NCBI RefSeq assembly: GCF_024166365.1
Contig: NC_064826.1
Span: 60,281,001-60,345,000 of the forward strand
Length of the DNA stretch: 64,000 bases
Direction of reading: 5' to 3'
Source of the DNA: Elephas maximus indicus
Lineage: Eukaryota; Chordata; Mammalia; Proboscidea; Elephantidae
Made by a program: the position numbers and the translations under genes. Positions 55,056 through 64,000 of this stretch are shown one piece after another. Below the pieces are notes generated by a model that searched no databases, was not told the DNA's origin, and was given only the letters and a program-made list of their open reading frames with translations. Every line of letters begins with the position of its first letter. The first letter of the stretch is position 1.

Positions 55056-55563
55056 TGTCATGGATTGAATTGTGTCCCCCGAGAATATGTGTCAATTTGG
55101 TTAGGCCATGATTTCCAGTATTGTGTTTGTCCTCCATTTTGTGATTGTAATTTTATGATAGGATTAGGGTGAGATTGTAATACCCTTACTAAGGTCAGAC
55201 CCCTGATCCAATGTAAAGGGAGTTTCCCTGGGGTGTGGCCTGCACCACCTTTTATCCTACAAGAGATAAAAGGAAAGGGAAGCAAACAGAGAGTAGGGAC
55301 CTCATAAACTACCCAGAAACAAGAGTCAGGAGAATAGTGCATCCTTTGGACCCGGGGTCCCTGCACTGAGAAGCTCCTCAACCAGGGGAAGATTGATGAC
55401 AAGAACCTTCCTCCAGAGCTGACAGAGAGAGAACACCTTCCCCTGGAGCTGACTCCCTGAATTCGGACTTGTGGCCTACTAGACTGTGAGAGAATAAATT
55501 TCTCTTTGTTAAAGCCATCCACTTTTGGAATTTCTGTTATAGCACCATTAGATAACTAAGACA
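55056..55563 (+). mobile_element. Solo MaLR-type LTR, 508 bp
   Basis: Starts TGTCATGGATTGAATTGTGT and ends GATAACTAAGACA, flanked by CCCCC on each side (55051-55055, 55564-55568). It contains TTTATC and GAGAATAAATTTC (polyadenylation signal). It is the best match in the window to the segment transduced by the L1 at 20200-20560. Confidence 0.9.
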
Positions 55564-55568
55564 CCCCC

Positions 55569-57290
55569 CCACACCAATCATGGCCCTATTAAAAAAGATA
55601 CGAAGTGAGATTAGATGTCCCACAGAATGTGATGGGACAAAATAACTCAAATGAACTCAATTGTCTGGCTCTAACCACTCAACAACTTTACCTGAAATTC
55701 TCAGATATTATGACTAGCACTAGCATAGCTGTTTTTGTGAGCTTGGGGCTACTGTTAATCAAATGCTGGCTGCATGGGTCATAGCTTTGACTTAGTAGTA
55801 ATTACTATATACCTGTGTAAATAAAATGTGCCAAGATTACTCAATTTTATACCCTCTTTAATTCTACTACAGCCTTTTATATCTAGCCTCACAGTAATGT
55901 TTTATATGTAATCTTTTTTTGCTTTCTTGTTGCAACACTTCAATATTTTAGAAGGAAGTAACACAAAATTGACGTAGTTACTGGTTTATCTTCTTTGTGA
56001 ACTGTGTGTAAGTAATTTCCATACACCATAGATCTTATCTTCTCTTAATAAAAAGTGTTCATTAACTAATATGAAGCCATTTTTCTTTGATAAAAACTAC
56101 GTTTCATCTACGCAAGGATTTTCTATGTCAGAAGCCTTCCATGGCAAGATTGACAATATTAACACTGTTTTCTAAGATGACATTTCTTGTGAGAGATGTT
56201 TTCCTTAATGAAGAGATGTAATCAATTCTGACTGTTGGAGTGACAATTTACACAGCAGGTAAAGAGAAGTCCAGATTTGAAATTAATGGCACACGAGAGA
56301 GTAGTTCTCAAAGTTCAAGATCAGCCTTTAGAGATGCACTCGAAGGATTACTTCCTTTACATTTTAGAAGAAGGAAAAAAAGTATAAAAGAGATGGGAGA
56401 TATCATTCTAAAATAAATAGTTATTATAACAGAAATGTCATAAAGAGTAAAAATTCATATTAACACCTTCTCCAGTCCCCCATAACTAAATTATTAATCA
56501 ACTAAGCAAAGAGAAATGACAAAAGTTTTTGATCATTCAGAGAAGCAAAAATAGAAAACAATGTATTTATGTTCTACTCAAATTCAATTCCAGTCCCCAA
56601 TTTCATATTACCCTCAGAAGGAAATAGCTCAGGATATAAATGGCAAGTTCAAAATGAAGTACCAAGATGAAATGTTTTCTTTCATACTAAAGTAAGGTGC
56701 CAGGCCCAAAATCAGATTTTTAAAGGAAATGTTCAAAAACTAGCTCCACAATTCTTGAACCCCTGAGCCAGAATAATGGTGTAAGAAGTAAGACTGAGCA
56801 TGGTGGGGGAAGATGCTGTGAAAATGATTTTTGGTGGGAGTTTTTGGAGTACACCCACGCCCAACAGGGAGTGAGTAAGAGGTGCCTGGTTTCTTTCCTC
56901 ATGCTTTTTTGGATGGGCAGGAACCCCCAACCTGCCTATGGAGGAGAGAGTTTACGAACTGACAACTGCAGTAACATGGAGTTATGACTGCAGTCTGACT
57001 TCCTCTCAGAGAATGCAAGAGGTCAACAAATTGACTCACCACCTGCTTTGGTGGTGAAAGCCCATATTCCAAAAATTTGCCCAAATGAACAAACATTCTA
57101 ATTTCTGAATCCAGACTGTGTTTTGGGCCTTAAAAAGAAAATGTCCTTAAGGACTTCTTACTATCCAAGAGTGAGCAGAAAATCTTGGAACTCTAATTCA
57201 ATGGTGGGAAAAAGCTTCCACCACTGAAAAGGTTTAAAGAGACAATGGGACACCAAAAAAAAGAAAAGTGTTTTAATAAGTCCTAAACTT
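55569..57290. other. Intergenic, nothing recognised
   Basis: No gene, RNA gene or named repeat. The two overlapping short frames at 56.7-56.9 kb lack any family features. Confidence 0.45.
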
Positions 57291-57297
57291 ACAGCAA

Positions 57298-57485
57298 GGA
57301 ACCTGGTGGCACAGTGGTTAAGTGCTGCGCTGCTAACTGAACCTACCAACTGCTCCCTGGGAGAAAGATGTGGCAATCTGCTTTTGTAATGATTACAGCC
57401 TTGGAAGCCCTGTGGGGCAGCTCTGCGTTACCTGTAGGGTCGCTATGAGTCAGAATCGACTCAATGACAGCAGGTTTGGTTTTTG
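57298..57485 (+). mobile_element. AfroSINE, longer subfamily
   Basis: Sense copy: GGAACCTGGTGGCACAGTGG head, middle insert AGAAAGATGTGGCAATCTGC and TTACAGCCTTGGAAGCCCTG, tail GCTATGAGTCAGAATCGACT and a GGTTTGGTTTTT end. Confidence 0.92.
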
Positions 57486-57489
57486 TTTA

Positions 57490-60028
57490 TAATTATAGCT
57501 TGTTCATTGTAAAAGTTACACAAGTATCACCCACACGTAAACCTTATACAAGTCCAGACTGGCAGGTGCCCTGGGTAAACAACTTGACCTTTCCTTTCTC
57601 TGGGCTCATCATTACCTTTGTTCAATTAGTGTCACCTCTTTATGAGTCGCCATAATCTTTCTTAGCATTCTGTCAGGCCAGCGGGGCTGATGCTTGGGAT
57701 AATTGCAAGACATTGTATGTTTTTTTCCCTTAACTTTGTTACGTACTGGAGTTTGAGCCTGATTTTTCTAAGAATTATATAACATCAAAAGTTCAACGGA
57801 TATATTACATCAATTTTGAATATGTTCTTTTCTTTTTTCCTTCCATTTCTTAGCATTAAGTTTAATCAACAAATTGGGGCATGTCCCGCACTCTAATTTT
57901 CTCACTAATAGATACTTCCAGGTCAAATCCACTGGAAAAAAGATTTATTAAGTGAAATTTTAATGAAATAGTAAGAAAAGAAGCAAAGTTCTAGAAGGTT
58001 GAAGAGTAAATAAGAGATAACAAAGTAGATACAAGTAACAAATACCAAAATTTCTGGGAGTTTGGCTGTAACCAAATAAGAGATTCGTTACTGTTACAAG
58101 AACTAGATTAAATGAATAAATAAATTTTAAGGCCAAATAAAAAAATTACAGATCTAATATTTTTGAAAATAATATCTCTTTTAAATGCCTAAGACCCTTT
58201 AAAAAAGTTTCAAAACACTAGTTTTGATATTTTATATAATTCGTGAACAAATGAGTTCTCAATAAACCTCAGTTCTGCTTGCACAACTATGTACGTCCTC
58301 CAATAACTTATGCATTCTGTATCTTCTCAGAGTATACTCCCTGTTATGTGTTCTATGTTGGCCTCACAGTGGGTACAATGTGCACGAATGTTATTCCATT
58401 AGAAAGCTATAGCTTACTGTGGATGAAGTGATAGTCCATTATACATGCAGAAGACAATGACTTACATATTCGTACAATATCTCCTTCTATGGAAGTATTT
58501 CTAGCTGATTTATTTACGATGTAGTAATAATAAAAACTTAAAACTTCTTATTCAAATTACCTAAGAATGTCTATCGTACTGTCAGTGGCTATTGCTTTAA
58601 GAAATTTAGTAACAAGCAACAAAGAAAATGAATTAGGTAAATGAGAACCCTGAATACAATAGACTTTTCTGCAGTATGAGTACTCTTGTTTTTTGAAAAG
58701 CAGGAAGCATCATTACAAAATTCAGCTTCTGATAAGTGAGCTGCCATTCGTATTCCTGTTGATGATTAAAAGAAAGTGTAAAAAAAAAAAAGCAATCTAT
58801 GACTAACAGTGTAGTAGGAGCCCCTTAAAATATTTTTATTCTTCTAATACAAGTGGTTGACAATGTGGGGGAGGGGGGTCTTAAAAACATGATTCAACAA
58901 ATTCTTAGGCTTTCTATAAACATTTCTAAGAAAGTAAGCTTTCAATGATGTCCACCTTCAAATTAAAAGCAGAGTACACTAAGAACAAAGTCATGTTCAA
59001 TAGGGATAAGTTTCCCTCGCTATGAATTCGGACATCAGAAAGATTAAAATTTGCTTCTTTCTTTCATTAACACAACTACTCTGCTTATTCTTGCTTAGTT
59101 TTTCTAGCACTTACAACAGTGTCCTAGTATATGCTGTGTGGGGGGAACAAATTTGGAACTCAGTAAATTGTTACATAAATGAATGAAAGAAAAACCTGTA
59201 AATTTTTAAGAAGAAAGGGAATAAGTCCACTTTTTTTTTTTCCTTCACATTGGGCTTGCTTCAGGGCAATAATTACATGGCCGAGGCTGTGGCTTTGACA
59301 ATGCTTCATTTAGAAAGATAAAGATCTTAGCTGGTATATAGGCCTCATTTATACAATCCATTTACCTTCATCTCTAGGAGAACTTAAATGAACCTTACAA
59401 TGTAAGACCTCAATTTATAATTGTTCTCAAAGTAACAATATTTTGAATAGAATGAAACTAAAAGAATATTTGATACATTACCTTTTGGAGATTATAAGGA
59501 TAATGAGTGAGAATAACTCTTTGCCCCACTTTAGGCAATTCACAAGTTAGCAATTTATTTATTATCTTTCTTATGAATAAACTAATTAACTAACAAATAT
59601 TCAGAGAGTATTCTGCATAATCAAGGCCTGAACCAGATACACCACGTTAGGAAAAATATAAAGATAAGATGTAGACATCTAAATTCTTGGGAGTGGTGAT
59701 GTATCCAGCTTTAAAAAAAAAAAAGATCTTTTTCCAGCTTTTATGGTAGATAGGGGTGGCAATGAGATATATGGATGGAACGTTCAGGAAAGCAACTTCA
59801 TAAATGTTTCCAACTGTGACATGGATATGATGGCTGCAACTGCAACAGTCATATTGAAGCCACGACAGGATCTTGAATATGGTGATGTGGTCAGATCTGT
59901 ATCCTCAAGGGGGAAAAAAAACAAACCTCTTGAGATCATGTGGCTAAAAGATTACAATGAACAAGACCTTTGGGCTATGTGATTTTCTTTGTATATGAAA
60001 GGTGTGAAGCCTGATAATAGAGTCATGT
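57490..60028. other. Intergenic, nothing firmly recognised
   Basis: Mostly AT-rich unique-looking sequence. The 79-codon frame at 59743-59982 (MVDRGGNEIYGWN...) sits in sequence that looks repeat-derived, but I cannot assign it. No gene supported. Confidence 0.4.
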
Positions 60029-63000
60029 TATTGTTGTTGTTAGGTGCTATCGAGTCAGTTCTGACTCATAGCTACCCTATGTACAACAAAATGAAACACT
60101 GCCAGGTCCTGTGCCATGCTCACAATTGTTGCTGTTTGAGAACCTTGTTGCAGCCACTATGTCAATCAATCTCATTGAGGATCTTCCTCTTTTTCGCTGA
60201 TCCTCTACTTTACCAAGCATGATGTCCTTCTCCAGGACTGGCCCCTCCTGATGACATGACCAAAGTATTTGAGATGAAGTCTTACCATCCTCACTTCCAA
60301 GGAGCATTCTGGCTGTACTTCTTCTAAGACAGATTTGTTTGTTCTTCTGGAAATCCATGGTATAGACAATATTCTTCACCAACACCATAATTCAAATGCA
60401 TCAATTCTTCTTCAGTCTTCCTTATTCATCGTCCAGCTTTCACATGCATATGAGGTGATTAAAAATACCATGGCTTGAGCTGGGCGCACACAGCAAAGTG
60501 ACATCTTTGCTTTTTAATACTTGAAAGAGGTCTTTTGCAGCAGATTTGCCCAATACAATGAGTCTTTTGATTTCTTGACTGCTGCTTCCATGGCTGTTGA
60601 TTGTGGATCCAAGTAAAATGAAATGCTTGGCAACTTCAGTATTTTCTCTGTTTATCAAGGTGTTGCTTATTGGTCCAGTTGTGAGGATTTTTGTTTTCTT
60701 TATGTTGAGGTGCAATCCATACTGAAGGTTGTGGTCTTTGATCTTCATCATTAAGTGCTTCAAATCCTCTTCACTTTCAGCAAGCAAGGTTGTATCATCT
60801 GCATAATGCGGGTTGTTAATGAGTCTTCCTCCAATCTTGATGCCCTGTTTTTCTTCATACAGTCCAGCTTCTCAGATTATTTGCTCAGCATAGAGATTGA
60901 ATAAGTACGGTGAAGGGATACAACCCTGACACACACATTTCCTGATTTTAAAATACACAGTATCCCCTTGTTGTGCTTGAACAACTGCCTCCTGGTCTAT
61001 ATACAGATTCTTCACGAGCACAATTAAGTGTTCCGGAATTCTCATTCTTTGTAATGTTATCCATAATCTGTTAGGATCTACACAGTTGAATGCCTTTGCA
61101 TAGTCAGTAAAACACAGGTAAACATCTTTCTGGTATTCTCTGCTTTCAGCCAAGATCCACCTGACATCAGCAATGATATCCCTCATTCCACATCCTCTTC
61201 TGAATCCAGCTTGAATTTCTGGCAGTTCCCTGTTGACGTACTGCTGCAACCATTTTTGAATTATCTTCAGCAAAATTTTACTTGCGTGTGATATTAATGA
61301 TATCGTTCAATAATTTCTGCATTCTTTTGGAACACCTTTGTTTGGAATGGGCACAAATATAGATGTTTTCCAGTTGGTTGGACAGGTAGCTGTCATCCAA
61401 ATTTCTTGGCATAGACAAGTAAGCACTTCCAGCATTGCATCTGTTTCTCAAAACACCTTACTTGGTATCCTATCAGTTTCTGGAGCCTTGTTTTTCATCG
61501 ATGCCCTCATTGCAGCTTGGGCTTCTTCCTTCAGTACCATTGTTTCTTGGTCACACGCTACCTCCTAAAATGATTGAATGTTGACCCATTCTTTTCAGTA
61601 TAATGACTCTATATTCTTTCCATCTTCTTTTGATGCTTCTTGCGTCATTCAGTCTTTTGCCAGTAGAATACTTCCATATTGTAACTTGAAGCTTGAACTT
61701 TTTCTTCAGTTCTTTCAGCCTGAGAAATGTGGAGTGTGTTCTTCCCTTTTAGTTTTCTAACTCCAGGTCTTTGCACATTTCATTATAATGCTTTACTTTG
61801 TCTTCTCCAGCTACCCTTTGAAATCTCCTGATCAGCTCTTTTACATGATCATTTCTTCTGTTGACTTTAGCTACTCTACGTTTAAAAGCAAATTTCAGGT
61901 ATTTTTGTCTGAAATTCATTTTGGTCTTTTCTTTCTTTCCTGTCTTTTTAATGACATTTTGCTTTCTTCAAGTATGATATCCGTGATGTCATCCCACAAC
62001 TTGTCTGGTCTTCGATCGCTGGTGTTCAGTGTATCTAATCTATGCTTGAGATGATCTCTAAATTCACATGGGATATACTCAGGGCCTTACTTGGGCTTTT
62101 GTGGGCTTGTTTTCATTTTCTTCAGCTTCACCTTGAACTTGGATATGAGCAACTGATGGTCTGTTCCACAGTCAGCCCCTGGCCTTGTTCTGACCGATGA
62201 TTTGAGTTTTTCTATCATCTCTTTCCACAGATGTAGTTGATTTGATTCCTGTGTATTCTGTCTGGTGAGGTCCATGTGTACAGTTGCTGTTTATATTGTT
62301 GAAAAATGATTTTGCAAGGTCCATGTATATAGCTGCCATTTATATTGGTGAAAAAAGGTATTTGCAATGAAGTCATTGGTCTTGCAAAAGTCTATCATGC
62401 GATCTCTACCATCGTTTCTATCACCAAGGCTTATATTTTCCAAACACAGATGCTTCTTCTTAGTTTACAACTTTCATATTCTAATCAACAGTAATTATCA
62501 GTGCATTTTGATTATATGTTTGATCAATTTCAGACTGCAGAAGTTGGTAAAAAATCTTCAATTTCTTCATTTTTGGCATTAGTGGTTGGGGCATAAATTT
62601 GAATAATCTTATTGTCTGGTCTTCCTCGTAGGTGCATGGATATGATCCTATCACTGACAGTGTTCTATTTCAGGATAGATCTTGAAATGTTCTTTTTGAT
62701 GATGAGTGTGAGGCCATTCCTCTTCAATTTGTCATTCCTGGCATAGTAAGCATATGATTGTTTGTTTCAAAATGGCCAATACCAGTCCATTTCAGCTCAC
62801 TAATGCCTAGGCGCTACATTGATCAAGAGCTGGGCTGTCAACCAAAAGGCTGGCGGTTCAAATTCACTAGTCCCTGCTTGGAGCCCAATGGGGCAGTTGT
62901 ACTTAGTTCTATAGGATCACTATGATTTGGAATAGACTCAACTGTAATAGGTTTTTTTTTTTTTTTTTTAATGCCTAGGATATTAATCTGTATTGGTTCC

Positions 63001-63240
63001 ATTTGATTTTTGAAGGCTTCCAATTTTCCTAGATTCATACTTTGTACATTTCATGTTCCGATTATTAATGGACATTTGCAGCTCCTTCTTCCTATTTTGA
63101 GTTGTGCCATTCCCGCAGATGAAGGTTCCAAAATCTTAATTTCATCCGAGTCATTAAGGTCAACTCTACTTTGTGGAGGCAGCTCTTCTTCCCCAGTTGT
63201 ATTTTGAGTGCCTTCCAACACTAAGAGGCTCATTTTCTGG
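60029..63240 (-). mobile_element. Nearly complete RTE (BovB-like) element, decayed
   Basis: About 3.2 kb on the minus strand. The 5' side near 63240 reads MSLLVLEGTQNTTGEE and KLEAFKNQMEPIQINILGI, then (after a SINE) SELKWTGIGHFE, the start of the endonuclease domain. Further in are SVRTRPGADCGTDHQLL (endonuclease end), the reverse transcriptase from about 61273 with GFRRGCGMRD and FTDYAKAFNCVD, a YADD box at 60794-60805 and [20 protein letters not shown]. The element ends in the tail GGCACCTAACAACAACAAT at 60029. A Trp-to-stop change before NVQSMN and many frameshifts rule out activity. Confidence 0.92.
62812..62968 (+). mobile_element. AfroSINE inside RTE, with target duplication
   Basis: Sense copy (AGAGCTGGGCTGTCAACCAA to GGAATAGACTCAACTGTAAT and a T-rich tail), flanked by TAATGCCTAGG at about 62801-62811 and 62969-62979. 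It splits the RTE endonuclease frame between ILG and ISELKW. Confidence 0.93.
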
Positions 63241-64000
63241 CACTATATCAGACAAATATTAAAGTTAGGAGAAATCCTATACAAGCTATGCAAGCCACCA
63301 ACTTCTGTGAAACTAAGAGCACCAAGAAGCTTCCTCTGCTTTCACATATTTCCCCTACTTCCCCGCGAGGATCTCCCATATTGAGATTCTTTTCATAGAA
63401 GCTACGTCTTTCTTTCATTCCAGAATTAGAGATAAAATCTAAAGGCAATTGCATTGCCTCGGACAGAACTAACACATTAACGTAAAGTCATGCCAAGTTA
63501 TAAAATGCAAGTATCAAACCAATGTCAGAGATCCAGCTTTGATGGGCACTGTGAGAGGAGGGCAAAAGGTTACTTAGTGCCTGCAGTAAGAAGTTATTAC
63601 AAGGTGTATGGGATGCAGAAAAAAGACGTTAGGAACAATAAAAACAAGCTATTTCAACATTTTGTCTTTGGGGTGATTTTGGAAGAGGAAATGCAGTGAG
63701 GAAACACTTTGTTAATATTTACTAACATTTGTAAATCTACAAATCTACAACATGTATAAAAAAGATAGTAAGTACTGAAGAGTAACAGAAAGCTAATCTC
63801 ACAATAAATACAGAGGTAAGCTACTTTTTGAGTAACTATATTAATGGAGATAAGTGGAGTAGATAATGTAAAACAATAAAAAACACGTTTAAGGTTCTAA
63901 ATGTCGTGCTGCACTTTCATTTATATGTTGTATATGAAACTTCCTGGGAATTTTTTATCTCATAAAAACAGACACACACCTATACAGGGTTATTTATTTA
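63241..64000. other. Right flank, nothing recognised
   Basis: No gene or repeat family named. GTPBP10, expected further right by synteny, is not visible in the window. Confidence 0.45.

Noticed and set aside
54592..55522. Frames of 158 and 154 codons
   Set aside because: They run across SINE, unique and LTR sequence without respect to element borders, so they are chance frames.
59743..59982. 79-codon frame MVDRGGNEIYG...
   Set aside because: No known family and no splice or promoter context; the surroundings look repeat-derived.
45311..64000. GTPBP10, the next gene expected by human synteny
   Set aside because: No exon resembling its N-terminal Obg domain (GGxGG-rich) was seen, so it most likely starts beyond the right end.

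Overview
This is nuclear DNA from a placental mammal, and the repeats point to Afrotheria (elephant, sea cow, hyrax and relatives). About twenty copies of a tRNA-derived SINE of the AfroSINE type are present, with BovB-like RTE elements, L1s and MaLR-type LTRs. The sequence alone does not fix the species. Two host genes can be supported. They match the human 7q21.13 neighbourhood, where CFAP69 is followed by FAM237B.

Positions 2898-37456 hold, on the + strand, the last 14 coding exons of CFAP69, a ciliary and flagellar protein. The splice sites and phases join into 613 codons without a break, ending at a TGA followed by AATAAA. The start of the gene lies left of the window. Introns carry L2, MIR, old L1M, RTE, AfroSINE and MER5-type fragments. 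The largest intron (18392-29208) holds a near full-length L1 on the minus strand, 20192-28189.

Positions 43117-43566 hold, on the minus strand, the coding exon of FAM237B (neurosecretory protein GM): a signal peptide, a conserved secreted peptide and a Gly-Arg-Arg amidation and cleavage site. A CpG island at about 44.8-45.3 kb contains a minus-strand splice donor that fits its non-coding first exon. A TATA box on the opposite strand at 44592 suggests the promoter may be divergent.

From 45.3 kb to the right end no gene was recognised. This part holds AfroSINEs, two L1 3' UTR copies in tandem (one split by a solo LTR with a 5-bp target duplication), a rearranged older L1, a second solo LTR, and a nearly complete but decayed RTE element on the minus strand at 60029-63240.

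The most notable observations are: (1) the intronic L1 carries a 3' transduction in which its transcript ended at the polyadenylation signal of a MaLR LTR; (2) a roughly 90% identical partial copy of one CFAP69 exon end, with its splice donor, lies just inside the preceding intron; (3) the L1 has an extra open frame between ORF1 and ORF2 whose stop overlaps the ORF2 start as ATGA; (4) an inverted pair of RTE copies of about 520 bp each lies in a CFAP69 intron. These are read from sequence by eye; no alignment or database search was run.
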